From: ZC4RG35 sp041747855
Lineage (GTDB): Bacteria; Actinomycetota; Acidimicrobiia; Spongiisociales; ZC4RG35
Length of the DNA: 14,510 nt
Reading direction: 5' to 3'
Assembly (NCBI GenBank): GCA_041747855.1
Contig: JBGTEJ010000075.1
Span: 1-14,510 of the forward strand
Positions 6,262 to 13,469 of this stretch are shown here, piece after piece. The position numbers and the translations under genes are program-made. How positions within the stretch are numbered: the stretch's first letter is position 1; each line of letters begins with the position of its first letter. The notes under the pieces were generated by a model. That model was not told the DNA's origin, made no database searches, and saw only the letters and a program-made list of their open reading frames with translations.

Positions 6262-7665
6262 GTGAGTGGATCCTCGAGCATCGGCGTAGTCGGCCTCGGC
6301 GTCATGGGGGCCAATCTGGCGCTCAACTTCGCCGACTCGGGCCACAGGGTCGTCGTCTTCAACCGGAGTCCCGAGGTCACTGCCGCATTCATGGAAGGGG
6401 AGGCCTCCGCCAAAGGGGTGGTCCCGACAAGTTCATTGGCAGAGATGGTGACGACCCTGGAGTCTCCACGCGCGATCCTCTTGATGGTCAAGGCGGGTGG
6501 CCCGGTTGACGCCGTCATCTCAGACCTGGCCCCTCTGCTGGACCCGGGAGACATCATCATCGACGGCGGAAACTCGCTCTATACCGACACGGATCGCCGC
6601 ACAGCCGAATTGGCGACTCTTGGAATCCGATTCCTGGGGATCGGCATATCGGGAGGAGAGGAGGGGGCCCGATTCGGCCCATCCCTGATGCCCGGTGGCG
6701 ACCCGGGCGCCTGGCCGACCGTGGAACCGATCCTCAAGTCCATCGCCGCCGTAGCCCCCGACGGTGCCCCTTGCTGCGAGTGGGTTGGCCCCGGCGGGGC
6801 AGGGCACTTCGTGAAGATGGTCCACAACGGGATCGAGTACGGGGACATGCAGGTGATCGCCGAGGCCTACGACCTGATGCGCAGAGGCATGGACATGTCT
6901 CCTAGGGAGATCGGTGAGACCTTCGAGACTTGGAACCAGGGCCGGCTCAAGTCATATCTGATCGAGATCACCGCCCAAATCCTCCGACAGAGTGAGGCTG
7001 GGACCCCGATGGTCGACCTCGTCCTCGATGCTGCCGGTCAGAAGGGGACTGGAGCCTGGACCGTGATCTCTTCGATGGAACTCGGCCAACCGACCTCCCT
7101 GGTCGCCGAGGCCGTGTATGCCCGGATCGTCTCTTCGGACCCAGATCGCCGCTCCCGTCTGGCCGGTGTGTTCAACACTCCGACAGAGGGCCTCGACGGA
7201 GTCACCCTCGACGACATCGAGACTGCCCTGTACGCCTCCAAGATCATCTCTTACACCCAGGGGTTCAGACTGATGGAGGCGGCGTCGGAGGAGTACGGGT
7301 GGGACCTCGACCTGGGGACGATCGCTTCCCTGTGGAGGGCCGGGTGCATCATCCGGGCGCTGTTCTTGGAGGACATCACCGCCGCCTATCGGGACAACCC
7401 ACAGTTAGGGGAGATGAGCCTGGCCCCCTTCTTCACCGGGGCGCTTCTCTCCGCCGAGGAGGCCTGGCGCCGGGTGGTGGCAGGTGCGGCCATGGCGGGC
7501 ATCCCTGCTCCCGCATACTCGACCGCCCTTGCCTACTTCGACGGGATGAGGTCGGAGCGTCTCCCCGCCAATCTGATCCAGGCCCAACGCGACTTCTTCG
7601 GTGCCCACACCTTCGAACGCATCGACAGCCCTAGAGGCGAGTGGTTCCACCACAATTGGAGCTGA
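6262..7665 (+). CDS. gnd: 6-phosphogluconate dehydrogenase, decarboxylating
   Basis: Gnd converts 6-phosphogluconate to ribulose 5-phosphate and CO2 while reducing NADP, the last oxidative step of the pentose phosphate pathway. The 467-aa length is that of the long (homodimeric) class. The N-terminal Rossmann domain shows GLGVMGANLA (11-20) and FNRSP (33-37), where R35 is typical of NADP preference. Further motifs are DGGNS (101-105), GISGGEEGAR (128-137), the catalytic stretch HFVKMVHNGIEYGDMQ (182-197, K185 and E192), KGTGAW (261-266) and RAGCIIRA (359-366). The C-terminal substrate-binding tail is LPANLIQAQRDFFGAHTFER (434-453), ending in WFHHNWS. The start is GTG at 6262, supported by TAACCT 7 nt upstream. 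Nothing is missing. It converges with serB. Confidence 0.97.
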   Translation: MSGSSSIGVVGLGVMGANLALNFADSGHRVVVFNRSPEVTAAFMEGEASAKGVVPTSSLAEMVTTLESPRAILLMVKAGGPVDAVISDLAPLLDPGDIIIDGGNSLYTDTDRRTAELATLGIRFLGIGISGGEEGARFGPSLMPGGDPGAWPTVEPILKSIAAVAPDGAPCCEWVGPGGAGHFVKMVHNGIEYGDMQVIAEAYDLMRRGMDMSPREIGETFETWNQGRLKSYLIEITAQILRQSEAGTPMVDLVLDAAGQKGTGAWTVISSMELGQPTSLVAEAVYARIVSSDPDRRSRLAGVFNTPTEGLDGVTLDDIETALYASKIISYTQGFRLMEAASEEYGWDLDLGTIASLWRAGCIIRALFLEDITAAYRDNPQLGEMSLAPFFTGALLSAEEAWRRVVAGAAMAGIPAPAYSTALAYFDGMRSERLPANLIQAQRDFFGAHTFERIDSPRGEWFHHNWS

Positions 7666-7666
7666 A

Positions 7667-7688
7667 AGGGCTTGCTGGGCAACGCCCT
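7667..7688. terminator. Candidate hairpin between convergent gnd and serB
   Basis: Immediately after the gnd stop, AGGGC-TTGC pairs with GCAA-c-GCCCT around a TGG loop. This gives nine base pairs with one bulged C. Neither side has a clear run of T, so if it ends transcription it does so as a U-poor terminator, possibly in both directions. Confidence 0.45.
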
Positions 7689-7702
7689 CGTGTGCCACCA
7701 AC

Positions 7703-8932
7703 CTAAGCCGGAGGGAGGTCCGGGATGTCGACGAAGGGTGGTTTCTCGAATCCCGGGTCAAAACCGTCAGCGGCTTCGACATGCTCCCGCTGGATGCCGA
7801 GGAGGAAGAGAATGGCGTCGAGGAAAGGGACCGAAAGCGAGGTGTGGACCTGTTCGGTGACGATCGGCTTGGCGTTGAAGGCGATCCCGAGGCCAGCCAC
7901 CGACAACATGTCTAGATCGTTGGCCCCATCCCCGATAGCGACCACCTGATCGATTGGGATCCCTTCGGCTTCTGCCACCTCTCGAAGGAATGCTGCCTTG
8001 CGGGGCGCATCGACGAACTCGCCCGTCAGTCCTCCCGTCAGTACACCGTCCTCGATCTCCAGAGTGTTCGAGAGTGAATAATCGATCTCGAGTTCTTGGG
8101 CCAGACCCGTTGTAAAGCGTGTGAAACCGGCTGACACGATGGCCGTCTTGATCCCCAGCCGCTTGAGAGTTCGGATCAGGGTCCGCGCACCCGGCGTGAG
8201 AGTGATGTTCGAGGCGGCCCGTCTCAAGGCGTCCTGGTCCAAACCTGCCAGCAGCGCCACCCTATCCCGGAGCGAATGTTCGAAGTCGATCTCGCCACGC
8301 ATCGCGGACTCCGTGATCTCGGCGACCTTGTCCTCGACCCCGGCCTCCCTGGCCAGCAGGTTCACAACCTCCTCCTGTATGAGAGTCGAGTCGACATCCA
8401 TCACCACGAGGCGTTTCGCCCTCCTGCCCAAGCCATCCGGCTGGATGGCGATGTCGATTGGAGTGGCCGCCGCCAGTTCGACCAGCTTCTGTCGGATCTG
8501 GTCGATATCGCCGTTGGAAATCGTCAGCTCGTAACTGACAACGGGATATCGGGAAAGCCTGAAGATCCGTTCGATGTTCGCACCACCGTCTGCCACCGCC
8601 TGGGCAACCCCGCCGAATTCCCCCGGTCCGATGCGGGCGCCGATGAGAGTGATCACGGACAACCTCTTCAGGGGTGTCGGGGTGGGCTCGACCACTTCGA
8701 AGTCGACGTGGAGATCGCGTTCCCAGCAGAAGTAGAGGACCTTCCGGACCGTCTCCTCCTCGTCGGGCGCACCGATCAGCACGTTCAGAGTCAGCCGACG
8801 CCGCACCACGATCTGCTCGACGTCGAAGATCTCGACGTTGTGGTCGGCCAGAATCCTCATGAGTCCAGCGGATATCCCGGGTCGATCCGGCCCATTGATC
8901 GAGACCAGGATCGTCGACTGCTCAGCTGCCAT
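7703..8932 (-). CDS. serB: Phosphoserine phosphatase with tandem N-terminal ACT domains
   Basis: SerB dephosphorylates L-phosphoserine, the last step of serine synthesis. The 409-aa protein has two ACT-type domains. The first (about 6-80) contains SINGPDRPGISAGLM (11-25); the second (about 89-165) begins KRLSVITLIGARIGPGEF. These usually bind an amino acid and give feedback control. The HAD phosphatase domain follows: motif I VVMDVDSTL (176-184; nucleophile D179, acid/base D181), motif II IVSAG (265-269; S267), a motif III lysine near K312, and motif IV AIGDGANDLDML (332-343; D335, D339). The layout matches mycobacterial SerB2-type enzymes. About 25 extra residues at the C-terminus are Pro/Asp-rich. 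The ATG at 8932 follows a TACCCT element by 7 nt with no Shine-Dalgarno sequence. It is divergent from pepN. Confidence 0.94.
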   Translation of the reverse strand: MAAEQSTILVSINGPDRPGISAGLMRILADHNVEIFDVEQIVVRRRLTLNVLIGAPDEEETVRKVLYFCWERDLHVDFEVVEPTPTPLKRLSVITLIGARIGPGEFGGVAQAVADGGANIERIFRLSRYPVVSYELTISNGDIDQIRQKLVELAAATPIDIAIQPDGLGRRAKRLVVMDVDSTLIQEEVVNLLAREAGVEDKVAEITESAMRGEIDFEHSLRDRVALLAGLDQDALRRAASNITLTPGARTLIRTLKRLGIKTAIVSAGFTRFTTGLAQELEIDYSLSNTLEIEDGVLTGGLTGEFVDAPRKAAFLREVAEAEGIPIDQVVAIGDGANDLDMLSVAGLGIAFNAKPIVTEQVHTSLSVPFLDAILFLLGIQREHVEAADGFDPGFEKPPFVDIPDLPPA

Positions 8933-8939
8933 TCATCAA

Positions 8940-8945
8940 AGGGTA
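8940..8945 (-). promoter_or_regulatory. Putative -10 element of serB (leaderless)
   Basis: On the minus strand TACCCT is followed by 7 nt and the serB ATG at 8932. A TTGACC lies only 7 nt upstream of the hexamer, too close to act as its -35. No Shine-Dalgarno sequence is present. Confidence 0.55.
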
Positions 8946-8990
8946 AAGCCTCGGTCAAACCTGCCGGATGATCGAACGTAAATGAATCGT

Positions 8991-8996
8991 TACCAT
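8991..8996 (+). promoter_or_regulatory. Putative -10 element of pepN
   Basis: TACCAT lies 35 nt before the TTG start and would give a leader of about 28 nt containing the GGAGG Shine-Dalgarno sequence. No good -35 is seen about 17 nt upstream. Confidence 0.45.
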
Positions 8997-9019
8997 TAGA
9001 TGACCGAACCAGATCACAC

Positions 9020-9024
9020 GGAGG
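9020..9024 (+). promoter_or_regulatory. Shine-Dalgarno sequence that sets the pepN TTG start
   Basis: GGAGG is followed by 7 nt and TTG at 9032. No other start codon at this point gives a family-like N-terminus. Unlike most genes here, pepN is therefore translated from a leader with a strong ribosome-binding site and a rare start codon. Confidence 0.75.
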
Positions 9025-9031
9025 CTTCCAC

Positions 9032-11575
9032 TTGTCCGCGAACAACTTTCGTTTGCCACGTCTTGTCATCCCCAACCACTACGACATAACTCTCGATCTA
9101 GACATGGAAGCGTTCACTTTCCAGGGTGAAGTCGGAATCGACCTCGAGACCCTCGAGACCGTCGAGACCATCGTCCTCAACACGGCCGAGATCGAGATCT
9201 CCTCAGCCAGCCTGATCGTCGACGGTGAACCGATCGAAGTCACAGAAATCGCCTACGACGAGAAGTACGAACGCGCCACTCTCACCCTGGCGCAGCAGGT
9301 TGCGGCGGGTGAGCATCGTCTCGAGATCACATACCGCGGTCTGATCAACGACCAGCTACGTGGCCTGTACCGGTCTGTGTACAAGGACGCAGATGGTGCC
9401 GAGCATCCCATCGCCACCTCGCAGTGCCAGGCCACCGACGCTCGCAGGGTGATCCCCTCATGGGACGAACCCAACTTCAAGGCCACATTCCAGACCACCA
9501 TGATCGTCCCGGCCGGGACCGAGGCCTACTCCAACACCAGCGAACTCCAGAGGGAGAGCCTGGAAAACGGGAAAGTGAAGTTCAGCTTCGACAAGACCAT
9601 GAAGATGTCCACTTACCTCCTCGCCTTCGTGGCCGGCCCCTTCGAAGCGACCGAGCCGGTGATGGTCAGGGACACCCCGATCAGGATCATCGTCCCCAAG
9701 GGCAATGTCCACCTGACCGATGTCGCCCTCGAGAACGCAATCTTTTGCTTCGAGTACCTCACCGACTACTACGACATCCCTTACCCGGGTGACAAGCTCG
9801 ACCACATCGCCGTCCCCGACTTCGCGGCCGGGGCGATGGAAAACGTCGGACTCATCACCTATCGCGACTCGTATTTGATCATCGACCGGGCCAAGGCCAC
9901 TCAGGACGAGTTGCTCCGTTCGGTCGATGTCATCGGACACGAGATAGCCCACCAGTGGTTTGGGAACCTGGTCACCATGGCCTGGTGGGAAGGAGCCTGG
10001 CTCAACGAGGCCTTCGCCAGTTTCATGGAGATGAAGGCGACCCACGCCATGCGTCCCGAGTGGAAACGGTGGCTCACCTTCGCCAACCTGGAAGTGCCAT
10101 GGGCGATGGGGACCGACCAGCTCGCCAGCACCCGACCCATTGAGTTCGAGGTAAAAGCGCCTGAGGAAGTCGACCAGATGTTCGACGCCATCACCTACGG
10201 CAAAGGAAGCGCTGTCCTCCACATGATCGATGAGTTCATGGGGGTGGAGAACTTCCGCAAGGGGGTGGGCTCGTACCTGCGCAAGCATGCCTACGCCAAC
10301 ACCGTCACCGGGGACCTCTGGGAGGGGCTCGACAGCGCATCCGATTGGCCGATCAGCGAGATCATGGACACCTGGGTCTACCAGCGAGGCTTCCCACAAG
10401 TCGAGGTCACCCGGGTCACGGGTGGTGTCCATCTCAGCCAACGGCGTCACATGGTGATACCCGACGAGACCGACACCACGCTCTGGAAGGTCCCAATCCG
10501 ACTGAGGGGATCCAGCGACGGCGAGGCGTTCGACTTGACCGTGCTCCTCGAGGAACCGGAGCTAATGGTGGCCCTGGAAGACGACATCGACTGGGTCATC
10601 GGAAACGGCTGGGGACACGGCTTCTATCGGACCAACTACTCGCCCGAACTCTTCTCCGGACTCCTCGCCAATCTCGACCAACTCGACGACCTGGAGCGCT
10701 ACGCCCTGGTCAGCGACACACTGGCCTTCGTCAGGAACGGGGAGGTCGACTCCTCCAGCTTCCTCGACCTCGTGAGCAACTTCGCGGACGAGAAGGAGCA
10801 GGCGATTTGGTCGGTGATCGTCGGAGGCTTGGGCATGATCGAGCATCACGCCCTGGACGAGTCGATCCGCCCGGCATTCGAAGGTTTCGTCGCTGCACTT
10901 GTTGGGCCTGCTCTCGAGCGGCTCGGATGGGACCCCGATTCCAGCGACTCCGACCTCGACCGAAAGCTGAGAGGTGAACTCGTGGCCACCATGGGGGTCC
11001 TGGCCAAAGACCGCCCCACGATCGGCAAGTGTCGGACGATCGTCGACGAACTAATCGGTGGGGGGTCGCCGGACCCCGAGGTCGGGGCGGCAGCACTGGC
11101 GGTCTTCGGGAGACACGCAGACGCTGACGACTACAAACGTCTTTGGGAGACCTACCTCGAGTCGACCACTTCGCTGGACCAGGTCCGCTACCTGAGGGCC
11201 CTGGCGGGTGTGGCAGAAGAGGGACTTGCCCTGGAAACACTCGACAAGATCCTCGATGGGGTGACTCGATCCCAGGACAGTTTCTGGGTATTCGCCCGAC
11301 TGACGATGGGGAAGTCGGGTGGTCCCGTGTGGAACGCCGCGGCGTCGCGATGGGACGACCTCCTGGCATCCATGCCCGGGTTGACCAAGCGACGGCTGGT
11401 CGAAGGCATTCCGGCTCTCTCCCAACCTGAGGTGGCAGCCGGTGTCAAGGCTTTCCTGACTGAGAACATGATTCCTGAGGCTTCGCAAGCGATCGAGCAG
11501 AACCTGGAGAAGCTGGACGCCAACGTGCGGTTGCGGACCAGGGAAACCCCGGTGGTCAGGAAGTACTTCTCCTAG
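9032..11575 (+). CDS. pepN: M1-family zinc aminopeptidase (aminopeptidase N type)
   Basis: This 847-aa metallopeptidase removes N-terminal residues from peptides, most likely in the cytoplasm since there is no signal peptide. The N-terminal beta domain (about 1-190) begins FRLPRLVIPNHYDITLDLDM, typical of M1 enzymes. The catalytic domain has the substrate-anchoring GAMEN (267-271) and the zinc site HEIAH (303-307). The third zinc ligand, E326 in WLNEAFA, has the exact HExxH-18-E spacing. A probable catalytic Tyr lies in DAITYGKGS (near 385-393). The C-terminal half (about 500-847) is helical and resembles the ERAP1-like C-terminal domain. Length and motifs are complete. The start is TTG at 9032 with GGAGG 7 nt upstream. 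Its last 20 bp overlap the end of the convergent HIT-like gene. Confidence 0.94.
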   Translation: MSANNFRLPRLVIPNHYDITLDLDMEAFTFQGEVGIDLETLETVETIVLNTAEIEISSASLIVDGEPIEVTEIAYDEKYERATLTLAQQVAAGEHRLEITYRGLINDQLRGLYRSVYKDADGAEHPIATSQCQATDARRVIPSWDEPNFKATFQTTMIVPAGTEAYSNTSELQRESLENGKVKFSFDKTMKMSTYLLAFVAGPFEATEPVMVRDTPIRIIVPKGNVHLTDVALENAIFCFEYLTDYYDIPYPGDKLDHIAVPDFAAGAMENVGLITYRDSYLIIDRAKATQDELLRSVDVIGHEIAHQWFGNLVTMAWWEGAWLNEAFASFMEMKATHAMRPEWKRWLTFANLEVPWAMGTDQLASTRPIEFEVKAPEEVDQMFDAITYGKGSAVLHMIDEFMGVENFRKGVGSYLRKHAYANTVTGDLWEGLDSASDWPISEIMDTWVYQRGFPQVEVTRVTGGVHLSQRRHMVIPDETDTTLWKVPIRLRGSSDGEAFDLTVLLEEPELMVALEDDIDWVIGNGWGHGFYRTNYSPELFSGLLANLDQLDDLERYALVSDTLAFVRNGEVDSSSFLDLVSNFADEKEQAIWSVIVGGLGMIEHHALDESIRPAFEGFVAALVGPALERLGWDPDSSDSDLDRKLRGELVATMGVLAKDRPTIGKCRTIVDELIGGGSPDPEVGAAALAVFGRHADADDYKRLWETYLESTTSLDQVRYLRALAGVAEEGLALETLDKILDGVTRSQDSFWVFARLTMGKSGGPVWNAAASRWDDLLASMPGLTKRRLVEGIPALSQPEVAAGVKAFLTENMIPEASQAIEQNLEKLDANVRLRTRETPVVRKYFS

Positions 11576-12179
11576 GCAGCGCCTCACCCCCGACCAGCTC
11601 GACTAGACGCGTCGTGACCAGGTCGAGGTCTCGCCCTACGTCCTCGGGATCCCGGACGGGGAGCAGGTCCTCCCAGATAGCGAGAAAGGTTCCACGTAAC
11701 TGACCGATGCCGGTCGGCCTCCCGTAGACCCACCAGTGCAGGTGCTCGCTTCCGTCGCCCCACCGTGCCGCCTGGATTCGGGGCACGTCGAGGACATCAC
11801 AGACAGCTCGCTCCAACTGCGTCAACAAGACTCCCATCCGGGCCGCCTCTACTTCTGTGAGACCGCCAAGGTCGGCATGCCTCCGCGGCATCAGAAAGGC
11901 GAGAAACGGCAGAGGAGTTCCTTCACGCTTGCGACCCAGCATCGCGATGTCATCCCGCCAAACGACATAGTCCCCGGGATCGTCGTTTGCCGCACACGTG
12001 AAGCAGTCGATTCCGCCGGTACCGTCACGGGCGGGTTCCTCGGCCGGACCTTCGAGGTGGCGAACCACGAACCTGTCGTCCCAGGGCCATGTCTTCCACG
12101 AGAGTGGATCCTGTGCTTGGTGGCCCACCTCGGCGATTCGCCGGATGACCTGGTCGTACCACTCCACAGACGACGGCAT
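11556..12179 (-). CDS. HIT-like protein with CxxC motif
   Basis: The 207-aa protein belongs by eye to the HIT-like superfamily (nucleotide hydrolases/transferases). The core shows PFLAFLMPRRHADLGGLTE (91-109), a helix LLTQLERAVCDVLDV (118-132), then WGDGSEHLHWW (140-150) and GTFLAIWEDLLP (163-174). Only two histidines of the HIT triad signature remain (H146, H148); where the third would be, the sequence is Trp/Val, so canonical diadenosine polyphosphate hydrolysis is doubtful. An upstream DCFTC (C59, C62) could bind metal together with H101. I start at ATG 12179 because TACCAT lies 6 nt before it; a TTG 24 nt further up would lie upstream of that element. The gene lies downstream of rplL but behind a terminator, so it is probably a separate unit. 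It overlaps the pepN 3' end by 20 bp. The substrate is unknown. Confidence 0.78.
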   Translation of the reverse strand: MPSSVEWYDQVIRRIAEVGHQAQDPLSWKTWPWDDRFVVRHLEGPAEEPARDGTGGIDCFTCAANDDPGDYVVWRDDIAMLGRKREGTPLPFLAFLMPRRHADLGGLTEVEAARMGVLLTQLERAVCDVLDVPRIQAARWGDGSEHLHWWVYGRPTGIGQLRGTFLAIWEDLLPVRDPEDVGRDLDLVTTRLVELVGGEALPRRSTS

Positions 12180-12185
12180 GGAGGG

Positions 12186-12191
12186 ATGGTA
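12186..12191 (-). promoter_or_regulatory. Putative -10 element of the HIT-like gene (leaderless)
   Basis: On the minus strand TACCAT is followed by 6 nt and ATG 12179. It lies downstream of the rplL terminator, consistent with separate transcription. No Shine-Dalgarno sequence is seen. Confidence 0.5.
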
Positions 12192-12240
12192 GCTAAGGGG
12201 CAAGACCGGCTTCGCCCGCTGCTTGCAGGGAACAAGAGAA

Positions 12241-12262
12241 AGCCCCCGCTTAAACGGGGGCT
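12241..12262 (-). terminator. Intrinsic terminator of the rplJ-rplL operon
   Basis: AGCCCCCG and CGGGGGCT form a perfect 8-bp GC-rich stem around a 6-nt loop. Four more outer pairs (AGAG with CTCT) form across a small internal loop. Read on the minus strand, the stem is followed by TTCTCTTGTT, a T-rich tail. It sits about 40 bp after the rplL stop. Confidence 0.88.
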
Positions 12263-12302
12263 CCTCTGGGCGTCGTACCCCGGTCGTTCGCCGGAGTTTG
12301 GG

Positions 12303-12695
12303 CTATGTGAGTTCGACGGTGGCGCCGGCGGCCTCGAGGACCTCCTTCGCCTTCTTGGCGGTGTCCTCGTCTACGGCCTCCAGCACATTGGCCGGGGCGC
12401 CGTCCACGAGATCCTTGGCCTCCTTGAGGCCCAGACTGGTGAGTGAGCGGACTTCCTTGATGACCTGGATCTTCTGCGCGCCGGCGGCGGTGAGAACGAC
12501 GTTGAACTCGTCCTTCTCCTCGGCGGCGGCAGCGCCACCGTCACCTGCTGCCGGTGCAGCAGCCATGGCCATGGGGGCCGCAGCGGTCACATCGAACCGC
12601 TCCTCGAAGGCATCCAGGAAATCCTTGAGCTCGAGGACAGTCATCGTTTCGAACGCTTCGAGAAGCTTGTCGGTTGTCATTTTGGCAGCTGCCAT
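12303..12695 (-). CDS. rplL: Ribosomal protein bL12 (L7/L12)
   Basis: bL12 forms the mobile dimers of the ribosomal stalk that recruit translation factors. The 130-aa protein has the N-terminal dimerisation helices (MTTDKLLEAFETMTVLELKD from residue 6). A flexible Ala/Gly hinge (about 40-60) follows, then the C-terminal domain with FNVVLTAAGAQKIQVIKEVR and LGLKEAKDLVDGAP, the factor-binding surface. The ATG at 12695 is preceded by AGGAGG 9 nt upstream, which lies inside the end of rplJ. The 4-nt gap after the rplJ stop suggests coupled translation, although L12 is needed in several copies per L10. A second Met at residue 6 is a possible internal start. A strong terminator follows, so rpoB is not in this transcript. 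Confidence 0.97.
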   Translation of the reverse strand: MAAAKMTTDKLLEAFETMTVLELKDFLDAFEERFDVTAAAPMAMAAAPAAGDGGAAAAEEKDEFNVVLTAAGAQKIQVIKEVRSLTSLGLKEAKDLVDGAPANVLEAVDEDTAKKAKEVLEAAGATVELT

Positions 12696-12699
12696 ATCT

Positions 12700-13332
12700 T
12701 CATTCCTCCTCGGCCGCTACGGCCGTGGTCTCCTCGGCCGCTACGGCCGTGGTCTCCTCGGACTCGTCCGCCGCCGGGGCGGCCATCTCGGCCTCCCCTC
12801 CACCGGCAGATTCGCCCGACTCCTTTTTCTCCAAGAGTTGACTGAACATCGAGGCGGCGTCCCGAGTGAACGAGCTGAAATATCCGGCTGCCTTGACCAA
12901 CGGTGCCTTAGCGGCCCCGGCGATCTTGGCGAGCAGGATTTCTCTCGGCTCGATATCGGCAAGCTTGGAAACCTCTTCCGGGGTGAGAACGGAACCTGAA
13001 AGGTATCCGGCCTTCAGAACCAGGATTTCGTTGTTCTTCGAGAAGTCCTTGAGGGCCTTGGCGGTTGCAACCGGATCACGGTTGGCAAAAGCCAGGGCTG
13101 TGGGGCCGAGTAGATAGTCGTCGAGACCCTCGATACCGGCGTCGCCGGCGGCCCTCTTGGCCAGGGTCATCTTGACCACCTTGTACTCAGCACCGCTGTC
13201 CCTGAGACTCCGGCGAAGCTCCTGAACGGCTTTAACCGTGAGACCCCTGTATTCGGTCAGGAATACGGCCTCAGCGCCTTCCAGCTTTTCCTTGATGTCA
13301 GATACTGCTTGGACCTTTTCTGGTCTTGGCAT
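12700..13332 (-). CDS. rplJ: Ribosomal protein uL10
   Basis: uL10 anchors the L12 dimers to 23S rRNA and also represses its own operon by binding the mRNA leader. The 210-aa protein begins MPRPEKVQAVSDIKEKLEGA. It has the RNA-binding globular domain with FLTEYRGLTV (24-33), KVVKMTLAKRA (51-61) and LLGPTALAF (74-82), then the helical L12-binding region (about 150-170). An acidic Ala/Glu-rich tail (about 170-210) makes it longer than the usual 165-180 aa and ends in two copies of ETTAVAAE (193-200, 201-208). I chose ATG 13332, preceded by AGGGAG at 13339-13344; the upstream TTG at 13353 lacks a site and adds non-family residues. Regulation is by the L10-type leader and an RBS-masking hairpin, described separately. 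Confidence 0.96.
   Translation of the reverse strand: MPRPEKVQAVSDIKEKLEGAEAVFLTEYRGLTVKAVQELRRSLRDSGAEYKVVKMTLAKRAAGDAGIEGLDDYLLGPTALAFANRDPVATAKALKDFSKNNEILVLKAGYLSGSVLTPEEVSKLADIEPREILLAKIAGAAKAPLVKAAGYFSSFTRDAASMFSQLLEKKESGESAGGGEAEMAAPAADESEETTAVAAEETTAVAAEEE
12708..12755. repeat. Two perfect 24-bp tandem repeats at the 3' end of rplJ
   Basis: The 24-bp unit at 12708-12731 is repeated exactly at 12732-12755, and six further bases match at 12756-12761. In frame it duplicates the eight residues ETTAVAAE of the uL10 tail. Perfect identity suggests a recent slippage or duplication event. Confidence 0.9.
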
Positions 13333-13393
13333 TCGCTTCTCCCTAGAAATCAACTAACCCCCCGGCAGCAGACGAGGGGCTTCGAGAAGCGAA
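13332..13393 (-). promoter_or_regulatory. Long-range hairpin that could mask the rplJ ribosome-binding site
   Basis: On the minus strand TTCGCTTCTC (13393-13384) is perfectly complementary to GAGAAGCGAA (13341-13332). The second arm includes the GAG of the rplJ Shine-Dalgarno AGGGAG, the spacer, and the A of the start codon. The 42-nt loop has an inner CCCC/GGGG pairing. The first arm can instead fold on itself (GCTT, CTCG loop, AAGC), so two states are possible. It directly follows the L10 leader. Confidence 0.6.
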
Positions 13394-13462
13394 CCTGCGT
13401 TGGTGGGCTGAAAGCCCTTTACGTCTATGACACCAACGGTCTACGGCCGGAGTATGGAGTTG
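13394..13462 (-). ncRNA. Ribosomal protein L10 leader (cis-regulatory RNA)
   Basis: In the 5' region of rplJ, read on the minus strand, CCGTAGACCGTTGGTG (start near 13447) and ACCAACGCAGG (end near 13395) match the conserved core of bacterial L10 leaders (Rfam L10_leader). Arms GTTGGTG (13437-13431) and CACCAAC (13405-13399) pair perfectly over 7 bp. An inner hairpin GGGCT/AGCCC with a 3-nt loop lies between them (13405-13417). CCTGC (13466-13462) could pair with GCAGG as a basal stem. In other bacteria the L10-L12 complex binds this structure and shuts off its own operon. The location about 60-130 nt before rplJ is as expected. Confidence 0.85.
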
Positions 13463-13469
13463 CAGGCAG

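Larger units (their letters stand above)
8933..9003. repeat. Mirror-image 14-bp arms flanking the serB-pepN divergent promoter region
   Basis: The left arm TCATCAAAGGGTAA (8933-8946) and right arm TTACCATTAGATGA (8990-9003) are inverted copies matching at 12 of 14 positions, with 43 bp between them. Each arm contains the -10 hexamer of one gene (TACCCT for serB, TACCAT for pepN). The repeat could reflect duplicated promoter ends or a shared binding site. Confidence 0.6.

Noticed and set aside
9458..10450. Long minus-strand ORF of 330 codons opposite pepN
   Set aside because: It lies wholly opposite the M1 peptidase and is rich in Asp/Gly/Val/His, as expected from the antisense of high-GC coding sequence; it has no family motif.
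12303..12999. Plus-strand ORFs opposite rplL/rplJ (for example 12223-12999)
   Set aside because: Low-complexity Ala/Ser/Arg/Leu-rich translations antisense to clear ribosomal protein genes.
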